Below the pieces are notes generated by a model. The model did not search any database. It worked only from the letters and a program-made list of their open reading frames with translations, and had not been told where the DNA came from. Positions 46,287 through 56,100 of a DNA stretch of 64,000 nt are shown here, piece after piece (positions within the stretch are counted from its first letter, which is position 1; each line of letters starts with the position of its first letter). Both the position numbers and the translations under genes were made by a program. The DNA is from Mycobacterium stomatepiae (GTDB lineage Bacteria; Actinomycetota; Actinomycetes; Mycobacteriales; Mycobacteriaceae): assembly GCF_010731715.1 (NCBI RefSeq), contig NZ_AP022587.1, positions 3,720,001 to 3,784,000 on the forward strand, read 5' to 3'.

Positions 46287-47752
46287 ATTTGTTCGCAATG
46301 CTGGAGCAGGCCACCGGCCGGTTCCCCGACCGCGGCGCGGTGTACCACGGGAACCGCACGGTATGGACCTGGGCTGAGTTGCGGGACAGGGTGTTACGCC
46401 TTGCCGCGTCCATCCGGCAACAGCACGGGACGGGTGCTCGCATCGCGATCGCGACCCACAACCGCCCCGAGATCGTCGAGCTGATGTTTGCGATCTGGGC
46501 CGCCGAGTGCGTTGTCGTCCCGATCAACTACAAGCTGCATCCGCGTGAGATGGCGCAAATCCTCGAGGATTCGGGCGCCGCGCGGGTATTCACCTCCTCG
46601 GCCATCGGGGCTGAGCTGGCGCCTATCACCACCGCACCGACGGAAATCATTGAATCCGAGGACTATTCGCGACGATTCGGCACCGCCCCGGTGGCGCTGC
46701 CGCATACCCACCCGGCGGCACTGGCGTGGCTTTTCTACACCAGCGGAACCACCGGCAGATCGAAGGGCGCGATGCTGTCGCACCGCAACCTCACGGCGAT
46801 GACCGTCGCGCACCTTGCCGACATCGACGCGCCGGACCAGAACTGCAGCCTCGTCCACGCGGCACCCATGTCGCACGGCTCGGGCCTTTACGTCCTGCCG
46901 TACGTGTTGCGCGGCGCCCGCCAGGTGGTACCCGAGTCTGGCGCCTTCGATCCCGACGAGTTCCTTGATCTGTGCGAACGGCATCCGGCCGCCAGGGCAT
47001 TTCTGGCGCCGACGATGGTGCAACGGCTCGTCGACACGGGTCGCAGCCGCCCGTCCAACCTCAAGACGATCGTCTACGGCGGCGGACCCATGTAGGTCGA
47101 AAGCCTGCGCAAGGCGATTGCCGCCTTCGGCCCGATCTTCGCGCAGATCTACGGGCAGGGCGAATCCCCGATGACCATCACCGGGCTGCGTGGTGTCGAC
47201 CACGAATCGGACGACGACGCGATTCTGGGCTCGGTCGGCTATGCGCGGTCGGGGATGGAGGTCGCGGTGCTGCGCGCGGACGGCCACCCGGCGCCGGCTG
47301 GCGAAATCGGCGAAATCGTCTGCCGCGGCGACGCGGTGATGTCCGGATATTGGCACAACCCCGACGCGACCGCTGCGACGCTCAAAGATGGCTGGCTCTA
47401 CACCGGCGACATGGGTTCGTTCGACGAAGGCGGCTACCTCATGCTGCGCGATCGGTCGAAGGACGTTGTCATCAGCGGTGGGAGCAACATCTACCCCCGT
47501 GAGGTGGAAGAAGTCCTGCTTGAGCATCCCGGCGTGTCGGAGGCATGCGTGGTGGGCGCCCGATGCCGAGTGGGGTGAGGTAGCGGTCGCATTCATCGTC
47601 GGCGTGGTCGACCCCGCGGCATTGGACGCGCATCTGCTGCGGCGCATCGCCCGCTTCAAACGGCCCAAGCGTTACGAATTCGTCGACGAGCTACCAAAAA
47701 CAGCTACGGCAAGGTGCTCAAGCGGGAACTGCGCGCCGGCTTGGCGCGGTGA
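46283..47752 (+). pseudogene. FadD-type acyl-CoA ligase with three lesions
   Basis: An ANL ligase of about 490 residues, broken three times. The first part is normal (AWLFYTSGTTGRSKGAMLSH) up to VYGGGPM, where TAG at 47093-47095 replaces the Tyr codon expected in GGGPMYVESL. Downstream the frame is intact (QIYGQGESPMTIT, GWLYTGDMGSFD) until about 47557, where GGCGCCCGAT lacks two bases compared with the usual V-G-V-P-D. It then runs in another frame to about 47698, where one A is missing from a poly-A run in LPKNSYGKVLKREL. All flanking genes are intact, so the ligase has probably lost function, perhaps because the ligase at 43919 covers its role. Confidence 0.85.
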
Positions 47753-47802
47753 GCCCGCCGGTGTCGCGCCGGGAATGCCACAAAGACATCGAGGAGGTCG
47801 CA

Positions 47803-48963
47803 ATGAGGTGTCGTGCCGCCGTTATTCGCGGGGTCGGCCAGGACTGGGAGATCCGCGAGATCGAGCTCGATCCGCCCCGGGGCGGTGAGGTCCTGGTGCG
47901 GATGGCCGTCGCCGGCGTCTGCCACTCCGACGACCATCTGTTCACCGGCGACGTGGTACCGACCCCCGAGGTGCTGGCCGCGAGCGGTCAGCCCGCGCCG
48001 GACTGGTTCCCGCTGCTCGGCGGTCACGAGGGTGCCGGTGTGGTCGCGGAGGTCGGGCCGGGTGTGACGACGGTGCAACCGGGCGATCACGTGGCACTCT
48101 CGTTCATTCCGGCGTGCGGCAGTTGCCGGTTCTGTGTGAACGGGCAGAGCTACATCTGCGATATCGGCGCGAGCCTGTTCCGTCGGGAGATGCCCACCGA
48201 CGGAACCTGTCGCCGCCATCTCGGTGACGAAAGCCTGTTGGCGTACGGGCAACTCGGCACGTTCGCCGAATATGCAGTGCTATCGGAGAGGTCCGTCATC
48301 AAGATCGACGACGCGATCCCCTTTCATGCCGCATCGCTCGTCTCGTACGGGGTCAGCACCGGCTGGGGTTCCGCGACGATATCGGCGGGCACCGAACCCG
48401 GCGACACTGTCGTCGTCATCGGCGCCGGTGGTGTCGGGATGAACGCCTTGCAAGGGGCGCGCGCCGTCGGAGCAAAATATGTCTTTGCAGTGGATCCTGT
48501 TGAATCCAAACGCGATTCGGCTAAGTTCTTTGGGTCAACCCACGCCGTCGCGTCAGCCGAGGAAGCGATTCCGTTGGTCAGGGAGATCACTGACGGCCTG
48601 ATGGCCGACCGCGTCGTCGTCTGTCCCGGCGTGGTGCACGTGGACCTGATTCCGTTGGCGCTCAAGCTGCTTCGCAAGGGTGGGATCTGCGTGCTCACCG
48701 GCATCACCCCGTTCACCGAGCCCCCGACCCCGTTGGTCTGGCAGGACTTGACGCTGTCGGCCAAACAGCTGCGGGGCGCGCTGTACGGCGGGATGAACCC
48801 GCGCACCAGTGTGCCGCTGTTGTTGTCGTTGTATCAGGCGGGCGCACTCAAACTCGATGAGTTGGTCACCCGCCGTTACCGGCTCGACGAGATCAACGAG
48901 GCCATGACGGATCTGCGCGAGGGGCGCAACATTCGCGGAGTGATCGATTTCGCCGGCGCGTGA
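47803..48963 (+). CDS. Zinc alcohol dehydrogenase, NDMA-dependent type
   Basis: Medium-chain zinc alcohol dehydrogenase of 386 residues resembling the TIGR03989 NDMA-dependent mycobacterial group, in which the bound nicotinamide does not dissociate. Catalytic zinc ligands are in GVCHSDDH and GGHEGAG; structural zinc has the four cysteines of CGSCRFCVNGQSYIC. The NAD motif is VIGAGGVGMNALQGARAVGA. ATG 47803 follows GAGGAGG; a frame from 47749 starts inside the broken ligase and is rejected. It is the last gene of the rightward operon. Its redox partner is probably mycofactocin, encoded elsewhere; that is inference from the family. Confidence 0.87.
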   Translation: MRCRAAVIRGVGQDWEIREIELDPPRGGEVLVRMAVAGVCHSDDHLFTGDVVPTPEVLAASGQPAPDWFPLLGGHEGAGVVAEVGPGVTTVQPGDHVALSFIPACGSCRFCVNGQSYICDIGASLFRREMPTDGTCRRHLGDESLLAYGQLGTFAEYAVLSERSVIKIDDAIPFHAASLVSYGVSTGWGSATISAGTEPGDTVVVIGAGGVGMNALQGARAVGAKYVFAVDPVESKRDSAKFFGSTHAVASAEEAIPLVREITDGLMADRVVVCPGVVHVDLIPLALKLLRKGGICVLTGITPFTEPPTPLVWQDLTLSAKQLRGALYGGMNPRTSVPLLLSLYQAGALKLDELVTRRYRLDEINEAMTDLREGRNIRGVIDFAGA

Positions 48964-48978
48964 TCCTCGCGCTTCGGG

Positions 48979-49440
48979 TCAGCCGGACTCGAAGTGACTC
49001 CGAATGCCGGCCAGCATCTTGATGTGCGCCTTGACCCCCTCGCGGATGGTCAACCCGGCCAACAGTCGCGGGGCGGTGAACCCGATCCGCTCGGTGACCC
49101 GGGTGCCGCCGTCGACCGGTTCGAAACTCACGGTGCCGCGCAGCCGCACCCCGGGTGACTGATCAGCCTCGGTCAGCACATCGCCGCTGGCGGGGACTTG
49201 CAGCCGCGCCTGGTAGCTGGTTCGTAGGGTGAACGGACCCAATGGAATACGGTCGACAACCCGGTAGGTCTGCTGGTAGCCATCCTGGGTCTCGCTGCGG
49301 GACACCGTTTCCACCGACACGATCAGCGGGTGGACCAGCTTGATGTTGTTGAGATCGACGTAGAAGTCGCGCACCGCGTCGGGTGGCGCGGGCACCCGCT
49401 CGGACAACGTCCGGTCGGCGTGCACGGTCCACCAGCTCAT
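48979..49440 (-). CDS. SRPBCC (START-like) lipid/polyketide-binding protein
   Basis: A 153-residue helix-grip protein. The N-terminal VPAPPDAVRDFYVDLNNIKL and the strand GGTRVTERIGFTAPRLLAGL fit the SRPBCC polyketide-cyclase/dehydrase family. Members bind hydrophobic ligands or act as cyclases; the ligand is unknown. It converges on the alcohol dehydrogenase with 15 bases between, and is divergent from the SnoaL-like gene. Its relation to the catabolic island is by position only. Confidence 0.77.
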   Translation of the reverse strand: MSWWTVHADRTLSERVPAPPDAVRDFYVDLNNIKLVHPLIVSVETVSRSETQDGYQQTYRVVDRIPLGPFTLRTSYQARLQVPASGDVLTEADQSPGVRLRGTVSFEPVDGGTRVTERIGFTAPRLLAGLTIREGVKAHIKMLAGIRSHFESG

Positions 49441-49505
49441 AAGAGAGAACCTAGCCCCGCGAGGGAGGCGCGCTTACCGTGGACCCAGCAGCGAGCGGAG
49501 GCGAC

Positions 49506-49877
49506 ATGAGCACGCACGGGCAAGTGGTCGAGCGCTACCTGGACTGCCTGGCCGCCCACGACTGGGACGGGCTGGCCGACACCATCGCGGAGGAAGGCCT
49601 GACCCGGGAAGGTCCGTTCTGCGATGTCATCGAGGGCAAGGCGCACTACGTCGCCTACCTACGCAAGGTATGCACCAATATGGCGGGCCACCGGTTGCAT
49701 GTGCAGCGGGTCTCGCACGTCGACTCCCGGGTGTCGTTCGCCGAGCTGTCCGAGACCTTCGAGATCGATAGCGTCGCGACCACCTGGCCCGAATGCATCC
49801 TCTTCGAGCAAGACGACGACGGCCTGATCTCTCGGGTCAGCGTGTTTTTCAAGCAGCGCCGCGCCGACGACACGTAG
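49506..49877 (+). CDS. SnoaL/NTF2-like protein
   Basis: A 123-residue cone-shaped alpha+beta-barrel protein. HGQVVERYLDCLAAHDWDGL is the SnoaL start, followed by the strand VSFAELSETFEID and a final RVSVFFKQR strand. Family members are small isomerases or hydrolases such as limonene-epoxide hydrolase and ketosteroid isomerase, so a role in cyclic substrate metabolism is possible. GGAGGCGAC precedes ATG 49506; a GTG at 49479 would add nine residues. The divergent neighbour is the SRPBCC gene. Confidence 0.77.
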   Translation: MSTHGQVVERYLDCLAAHDWDGLADTIAEEGLTREGPFCDVIEGKAHYVAYLRKVCTNMAGHRLHVQRVSHVDSRVSFAELSETFEIDSVATTWPECILFEQDDDGLISRVSVFFKQRRADDT

Positions 49878-49916
49878 CGGTCTATTCCCTCACTCGCGGA
49901 ATTGACCTAACGTGTG

Positions 49917-50144
49917 ATGGATGGAGGCAGATGCAACTCCGGAGTCGGTGGCGGTCGAGAAATTGCACTCGGCGACCCGATCACCGATTGCGGTCAGCGG
50001 TACATAGTTCTCGAATCAAAATCCGTCGGCGATAGCTGCGTCGTTCTCGAATTGGAGTCCCGGGTGGACCACCAGCTGCAGGTCATCGAGAAGTCCTTCC
50101 CGGCCGGATACCAGGTCGACAGGGCGCACCACCGAATTCTGTAA
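49917..50144 (+). CDS. Small hypothetical protein
   Basis: A 75-residue frame. The second half (CVVLELESRVDHQLQVIEKS and the following FPAGYQVDRAHHR) looks like real protein with mycobacterial codon use. The first half, MDGGRCNSGVGGG, is less convincing, so the true start may lie further in. There is no ribosome-binding site, so it could be leaderless. A hairpin terminator follows 28 bases after the stop, as expected for a real gene. I do not recognise the family. Confidence 0.42.
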   Translation: MDGGRCNSGVGGGREIALGDPITDCGQRYIVLESKSVGDSCVVLELESRVDHQLQVIEKSFPAGYQVDRAHHRIL

Positions 50145-50170
50145 AGCGAATTCACGCATCGGAAAATAAT

Positions 50171-50201
50171 GCGCGCGTAGCCGTCGGACGGCTACGCGCA
50201 T
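50171..50201. terminator. Bidirectional hairpin between convergent genes
   Basis: GCGCGTAGCCGTC (50173-50185) pairs with GACGGCTACGCGC (50187-50199); AAT outside on the left and ATT on the right extend it with a two-base bulge. It separates the small rightward ORF from the leftward DUF899 gene and can act in both directions. Confidence 0.72.
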
Positions 50202-50241
50202 TCGTGTTATTCGAGCCTAATTCCGGTCAAATAGACCCCGT

Positions 50242-50991
50242 TTAATCGACGCGCGGCGGCCGTTGATCGTTAGGATCGTTCGGGTCGGGTTCGCCGAACC
50301 ACCGCGACGGCTTGTGCTGCCCGTACGCGTCATGCCAGTCCCACCACTCGTACGGTGCGGACTGCGGATATCCCGGCGGTGAATCCTCCCAGGCCTCCTG
50401 GCGCCCCAGGGCCGTCATGTCCAGGAAGCTCCACGTGTTGCCCAGCACCTCGTCGCCGCGGTTGTTGATGAAGTAGGTGCGGAAGACCCGGTCGCCGTCA
50501 TGGATGAACGCGTTCGTGCCGTGCCACTCGTGCACTCCGAAGTCGACATCGAAACGAGCACCGAAGCTGTCGGTGATCGTGTACCAGGGCATCTGCCAGC
50601 CCATCCGCGCCTTCAGGCGCTCGATGTCCGGCTGCGGCGCGCGCGAGACGAACACCAACGTGGTGTCGCGGGCGTTGAGATGGGCGAGGTTCCCGATGTG
50701 GTCGGCGATCATCGAGCAACCGCGACACGCGTGGTCGGGCCAGCCGTGGACGTCGGACCCGAAGAAGGCTCGGTAGACGATCAGCTGACGCCGGCCTTCG
50801 AAGAGTCCGAGCAGATTCACGCGGGCGTCGGGCCCCTCGAATTCGTACCGCCTGTCCACGGCCTGCCATGGCATGCGCCGCCGCAGCGCGGCCAGCGTAT
50901 CGTGGGCCCGCAGTACCTCCTTTTCCTTGACCAGGAGTCGCTGATGCTCGGCCTCCCATTCCCGGGCCGACACTATCGGTGGTGTGTCCAT
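50242..50991 (-). CDS. DUF899 thioredoxin-like protein
   Basis: A 249-residue member of DUF899, a thioredoxin-fold family often annotated as dithiol-disulfide isomerase. ACRGCSM contains a C-x-x-C motif, and WQAVDRRYEFEGPDARVNLL and FVSRAPQPDIERLKARMGW are typical. ATG 50991 is preceded by AAAGGGGG. It lies 26 bases after an SDR gene, so the pair is an operon facing away from the ECF sigma gene. The tail contains PDPNDPNDQ, low in complexity. A redox stress role is inference. Confidence 0.8.
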   Translation of the reverse strand: MDTPPIVSAREWEAEHQRLLVKEKEVLRAHDTLAALRRRMPWQAVDRRYEFEGPDARVNLLGLFEGRRQLIVYRAFFGSDVHGWPDHACRGCSMIADHIGNLAHLNARDTTLVFVSRAPQPDIERLKARMGWQMPWYTITDSFGARFDVDFGVHEWHGTNAFIHDGDRVFRTYFINNRGDEVLGNTWSFLDMTALGRQEAWEDSPPGYPQSAPYEWWDWHDAYGQHKPSRWFGEPDPNDPNDQRPPRVD

Positions 50992-51017
50992 TGTGTTGTC
51001 CCCCTTTCGATTTGGTG

Positions 51018-51773
51018 TCAGGTCAGCGATGACAGGCCCGACGCGGTGAGCAGATAGGCACCGTGTTGCCCGGGTTCGCCACCGGCGATCGCCGATACCG
51101 ACGTGCCGACCAGTTCGGCGGTCAGTGCCGGCCCGGTCGACGCGACGAAGGTGTCGACGTCGACCCCCTGTCGTTCGGCGTAGGCGGCCGCCGCCTTGGC
51201 ACCCAGGTCGGTGACCGCCGTCAGTCGCGGCAGCACCGAGACGAAGGTGATCCCCAGGCCCGCCCGGTCCGACTCCCCGGCCGCATAGCTGCCGATGAAC
51301 CTCACGGTCGCCTTCGCACCCGCGTAGCCACCGGACAGCGGCGACCCGTTGACCGCGGCGCCGCTGGACATCAGGATGACCGAGCTACCCGACGCCAGCG
51401 GGCGCGCCAGCGCGTGACGGGTCCAGTGAAACGCCTGCGCGACATCGACATTCCAATTGGCGCTGAACGTTTCCCAGCTCTGTTCCGGCAACGGGCTCAT
51501 CCGCGGGGCCGACCCGGCACACAGCACCAGCGTGCGCGGGTCGTACTTGTCGATCAGCTCACTGGCCGTGGCCGGATCGGCGGCGTCGGCGACGACCGGG
51601 ATGAACGAGTCGCCGAGTTGGTCGCGGACCTCGTCCAGTAGGGCGGCGGTGCGCGCGACACCGCCTACCTCGGCGCCGGCTTGGGACAGTGCGGCCGCGA
51701 TGGCGCGACCGAATCCGCGGCTCGCCCCGGTCACGATCGCGGTGGTGCCGGCAAGACTGTGTCTTTGGTTCAT
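51018..51773 (-). CDS. Short-chain dehydrogenase/reductase
   Basis: SDR of 251 residues. TGASRGFGRAIAAALSQAGA is the cofactor motif, LVLCAGSAP replaces the usual NNAG, and GGYAGAKATVRF has Tyr-x-x-x-Lys. I chose ATG 51773 because the N-terminus then begins like an SDR (LAGTTAIVTGASRG); the open frame further upstream to 51959 translates the two repeats at 51840-51893 and is not plausible protein. It is first in an operon with the DUF899 gene and divergent from the ECF sigma factor, which may control it. Confidence 0.83.
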   Translation of the reverse strand: MNQRHSLAGTTAIVTGASRGFGRAIAAALSQAGAEVGGVARTAALLDEVRDQLGDSFIPVVADAADPATASELIDKYDPRTLVLCAGSAPRMSPLPEQSWETFSANWNVDVAQAFHWTRHALARPLASGSSVILMSSGAAVNGSPLSGGYAGAKATVRFIGSYAAGESDRAGLGITFVSVLPRLTAVTDLGAKAAAAYAERQGVDVDTFVASTGPALTAELVGTSVSAIAGGEPGQHGAYLLTASGLSSLT

Positions 51774-51839
51774 GCTGTGCTCGCTTTCTTGCTGACTCTG
51801 CCGGTCCAACGCCGGCGTGGCTAGACGTCCGCCGGCCGA

Positions 51840-51893
51840 CGAGTGCGCGGCTGGCCGCACGTTGGGACTCGAGTGTGCGGCTGGCCGCACGTT
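51840..51893. repeat. Two 24-bp direct repeats, each with an inner palindrome
   Basis: Copies at 51840-51863 and 51870-51893 are identical except at one base (51846 C, 51876 T) and share GCGGCTGGCCGCACGTT. The period is 30 bp, about three helical turns, so both face the same side of DNA. In the second copy GTGCGGC-TG-GCCGCAC is palindromic. They lie between the SDR operon and the sigma gene, so they look like regulator-binding sites. Confidence 0.65.
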
Positions 51894-52045
51894 CGAGGAG
51901 ATGACGCCGGCGTGGTGAGACATCCACTGGTTCAGATACGGCGCATCGACCGAATTCATCGCCGCTAGGCCGATGAATTCCGTCGCCTCGATGTCTCTGT
52001 ACTGGAGTAGCGTTTCGGCCCACTGCGAGACATAGGAGAGCGACC

Positions 52046-53002
52046 ATGCCGGCTCAGCAGGATTTCATCGAGCAGGCGGCCCCGTTTCGCGGCGAGCTGA
52101 TCGCGCACTGTTACCGGATGCTCGGCTCAGTACACGACGCCGAAGACCTCGTCCAGGAGACCTATTTGCGCGGCTGGCGTGGTTATCAGGCGTTCGAGGA
52201 GCGCGCCGCACTGCGCACCTGGCTGTACCGGATCGCCACCACGGCATGCCTGCGCGCGCTGGAGAACCGCGCCCGGCGCGTGCTGCCGGCCGGCCTGGGC
52301 GACAGCTCGGTGGACCCGGATACCGATCTCGGCGGCAGTGCGGGTGCCCATCACTGGCTGGAGCCGATCCCCGACACGCGTGCGTTCGCGACGCCGGAAG
52401 ACACCGTGACGGCGCGGCACAGTGTGCGGCTGGCCGTGATGACGGCGTTGCAGGAACTTCCCGCGCGGCAGCGGGCCGTGCTGATTCTGCGTGACGTCGT
52501 GCAGTTCAGCGCCGCCGAAGTCGCCGAACTCCTCGAGACCACGCCGGCCTCCGTCAACAGCGCGCTACAGCGGGCGCGGGCCCGCCTCGCCGAGGTCTCG
52601 CCCGACGAAGACGACGCGGCCGAGCCCGACGATGCCGAGCGCCGCGCATTGCTCGACCGCTACTGCGCGGCATTCGAAAATGCCGACATGACCGCGCTGA
52701 CCGAGCTGCTGCAGACCGACGTCAAACTTGAAATGCCGCCGCTGCCAGTGTGGTTCACCGGCCGCGACACCGTGGTGGAATTCCTTGCCGCGCGCGCGTT
52801 TACGACGCCCGGCGACATCGTCATGGTCCAGACCGCCGCGAATGCCCAACCCGCCGTTGCCGAGTACCGTCGCGCTGCCGACGGCGTCATGCGGGCCCAT
52901 TCGATACAGGTCATCACGCCGGGTGCCGACGGTGTTGCGGCCATTACCGTCTTCCTCGACCCGGCGTTGTTCGCGACGTTTGATCTGCCGTCCAGCCGGT
53001 AA
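52046..53002 (+). CDS. ECF sigma factor with C-terminal SnoaL-like domain
   Basis: Extracytoplasmic-function sigma factor of 318 residues. Region 2 contains HCYRMLGSVHDAEDLVQETY and RGWRGYQAFEERAALRTWLY; region 4 has LPARQRAVLILRDVVQFSAA and SVNSALQRARARL. The last 110 residues (ALLDRYCAAFENADMTALTE onward) form an NTF2/SnoaL-like domain, as in the SigG/SigJ-like and ECF41-type groups, where this tail can modulate activity instead of an anti-sigma factor. No anti-sigma gene is adjacent. ATG 52046 has AGGAGAG upstream. The divergent SDR-DUF899 operon is its likeliest target. Confidence 0.88.
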   Translation: MPAQQDFIEQAAPFRGELIAHCYRMLGSVHDAEDLVQETYLRGWRGYQAFEERAALRTWLYRIATTACLRALENRARRVLPAGLGDSSVDPDTDLGGSAGAHHWLEPIPDTRAFATPEDTVTARHSVRLAVMTALQELPARQRAVLILRDVVQFSAAEVAELLETTPASVNSALQRARARLAEVSPDEDDAAEPDDAERRALLDRYCAAFENADMTALTELLQTDVKLEMPPLPVWFTGRDTVVEFLAARAFTTPGDIVMVQTAANAQPAVAEYRRAADGVMRAHSIQVITPGADGVAAITVFLDPALFATFDLPSSR

Positions 53003-53150
53003 ACTTCGCGAGGGACCCGATTACATCCGCTGCTAACCCAGCGAATCCCCAGCCACCAAAGCCGTTGGTGTCGTTGCACGGCCTGCCTCCGGGCATAGAC
53101 GTGGACAGGTCCCCCGCACCCCCGGATTATTAGCGCGACACACGTATTTG

Positions 53151-53178
53151 AAGGATGAGCGAATAAGGATGAGCGAAT
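53151..53178 (+). repeat. 14-bp tandem duplication over the ctpI ribosome-binding site
   Basis: AAGGATGAGCGAAT occurs twice with no spacer (53151-53164, 53165-53178). The second copy supplies the AAGG ribosome-binding site and runs into the ctpI ATG at 53177. The first copy carries another AAGG with its own ATG, opening a three-codon frame (ATG AGC GAA TAA). This doubles the initiation signal. Confidence 0.7.
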
Positions 53179-56100
53179 GAAGATTCCGGGTGTAACCAGC
53201 GTTGTCGCTGGTCTCACCGACGGAGCCGCCCAACTCGTAAAAGCCGGCGTGCACACCGCCGCCGGCGCCGCGGGCGCAGTGCAGCTCCTGGCGAGCCCGG
53301 TAGTCGAACTGGCCGGTCCTGTCATGCAGTCGATGGCCGACTCGACCGGCCGCGCACTCGGGATCAACCCGTCATCCAACGGATCTCCCGGCCCGATCAC
53401 GCCGCCGGTGCGCTGGCGTAGCGGTCAGCGAGTGCACCTGGACCTCGATCCGCTGCTGCCGTTCTCGCGTTGGTATGAGTACTCGGCGGTCATCGAAGAG
53501 CCGGTTCGCCGGATTCCGGGCGTGGCCGAGGCCCATGTCGAGGGCTCGCTGGGCCGGTTGGTGTTCGAACTCTCCGAGGACGCCGAAGACTACGACGGCG
53601 TGGTGGACGAGGTGCGGTCGACGGTCGCGGCAGTCGCCGCGGATCTGGCTTCCACAAAATCCGACGTGCCGATTTCCGCGCCGTTCGCCGACCCCGGCAA
53701 CCCCTTGGCGATACTGGTGCCGCTCACCGCGGCGGCCATGGACATGGTCGCGATGACCGCTGCCGTTACCGGCTGGGTGACCCGCCTGCCCGCGGCACCG
53801 CAGACCACCCGGGCCGCGGCCGCCCTGATCAACCATCAACCGCGCATGGTGTCGGTGCTGGAGTCGCGACTGGGGCGAGTGGGCACCGACGTCGTGCTCG
53901 CCGCCACCACGGCAGCGGCGCACGGGCTCACCCAATCGTTCGGCACACCGTTTCTGGATTTGACGCAACGGACCCTGCAGATCTCCGAAGCGGTGGCGCA
54001 CCGGCGCGTGTGGCGAGAGCGTGAGCCGCACCTGGCGTCGCCCGTACGCCCGCAGGCTCCGGTGGTCCCGGTCATCTCCTCAGCCGGAGCGAAGTCGCAC
54101 CTGCCACGGCACAGCTGGGCCGCCGCCGCGGCGGGCGAGGCCTCACACGTCGTGGTCGGCGGGGCCATCGACGCGGCGATGGACACCGAGAAGGGCTCGA
54201 TGGCCGGGCCGGTGGAGTCCTATGTCGATTCGGCGGCAAACGGCTCGTTGATCGCCGCGGCCAGTGCGTTGGTGGCCGGCGGCGGCACCGAGGACGCGGC
54301 CGCCGCGATCGAGGCGGGGGTGCCGCGGGCCGCGCACATGGGCCGCCAGGCGTTCGCATCGACGCTGGGTCGCGGCCTGGCCAACGGCGGACAACTGGTC
54401 CTCGACCCGGGCGCACTGCGCCGCTTGGACCGGGTGAAGGTGGTCGTCATCGACGGGGCGGCGCTGCGCGGTGACCACCGCGCCGTATTGAGATCGATCG
54501 GTGAGGCTCCCGGATGGGACGACGACCGAGTCTACGAGGTCGCCGACGCGCTGCTGCATGGTGAAAAGGCGCCCGAGCCCGATCCCGACGAGTTGCCCGC
54601 CACTGGTGCACATCTGAGATGGGTTCCGGTGCAAGGCCCGTCGGCCACTCCCGCACAGGGCCTGGAAAGCGCCGACCTGGTGGTCGATGGCGAATCCGTC
54701 GGCACGGTCGAAGTCGGCTGGGAAGTCGACCCGTACGCGATCCCGTTGCTGCAGACCGCGAATCGGACCGGCGCCCGAGTGGTGCTGCGTCATGTGGCCG
54801 GCACCGAGGACCTGACCGCCAGCGTCGCCGCGACGCATCCTCCCGGCACACCGCTGCTGACCGTCGTGCGTGACCTGCGCAGTGATCGCGGCCCGGTGCT
54901 GCTGATCACCGCGGTGCACCGCGACTTCGCGTCGACCGACACGCTGGCCGCATTGGCTATCGCCGATGTTGGTGTGGCACTTGATGATCCGCGTGCCGCC
55001 ACCCCATGGACCGCGGACATCATCACCGGCACCGACCTGGCTGACGCGGTGCGGATCCTGTCCGCGATTCCGGTGGCCCGCTCGGCCAGCGAGTCGGCGA
55101 TCCACCTCGCCCAGGGCGGTACGACGCTGGCGGGGCTGCTGCTGGTCACCGGAAGCGACCAAGAGCGGCCCACCAACCCGGCGAGCTTCCGCCGTTGGCT
55201 CAACCCGGTCAACGCCGCCGCAGTCACCGCGCTGGTCACCGGAACCTTCTCGGCCAGTAGGGTTTTGCGCCTGCCCGACCCCACCCCGCAGCCGCTGACC
55301 GCGTGGCACGCGCTGGACCCGGAGATCGTGTACTCGCGACTGGCCGGCGGCTCGCGACCGTTGGCCGTGGAAACCCTGACCCCGTCCTGGCGCCGCCGTC
55401 TCGACGACCTGTCCTACAGCCCGCCGTTCGCGGCGCTACGCGTACCCCTGCACAACCTGTCGCGGTTGGCCGCGGCGACCCGGGTTGAGCTCTCCGATCC
55501 GTTGACCCCGATTCTGGCAGTGGGGGCCGCCGCGTCGGCCATCGTCGGCAGCAATATCGACGCGCTGCTGGTCGGTGGCGTCATGACGGCCAACGCGATA
55601 ACCGGTGGGGCACAACGGTTGCGAGCCGAAGCAGCGGCCGCCGAGCTGTTCGCCGAGCAGGACCAGCTGGTGCGCCGCGTCGCGGTCCCGGCCGTGGCTA
55701 CCACCCGACGGCGCCTGGAGGCGGCCCAGCGTGCCACCCGCACGGTCACGGTGTCCGCCAAGTCGCTGCGGCCCGGTGACGTGATCGACCTAGCCGCACC
55801 GGAAGTGGTTCCGGCCGACGCGCGCCTGTTGGTGGCCGAGGACCTCGAGGTCGACGAGTCGCTGCTCACCGGAGAGTCGCTGCCGTTGGACAAGCAGGTG
55901 GAACCCGTCGCCGTCAACGACCCCGAGCGGGCCAGCATGCTGTTCGAGGGCAGCACGATCGTCGCTGGCCGCGCTCGCGCGATCGTCGTCGCCACCGGGG
56001 TCAATACCGCTACGCACCGGGCGATTTCGGCGGTCGCCGATGTCGAAACGGCGGCCGGAGTCCAGGCCCGGCTGCGCGAGCTCACCTCCAAGGTGCTGCC

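Noticed and set aside
51774..51959. Longer SDR start at 51959
   Set aside because: The extra residues translate the direct repeats and contain no SDR features; ATG 51773 begins at the normal SDR N-terminus.
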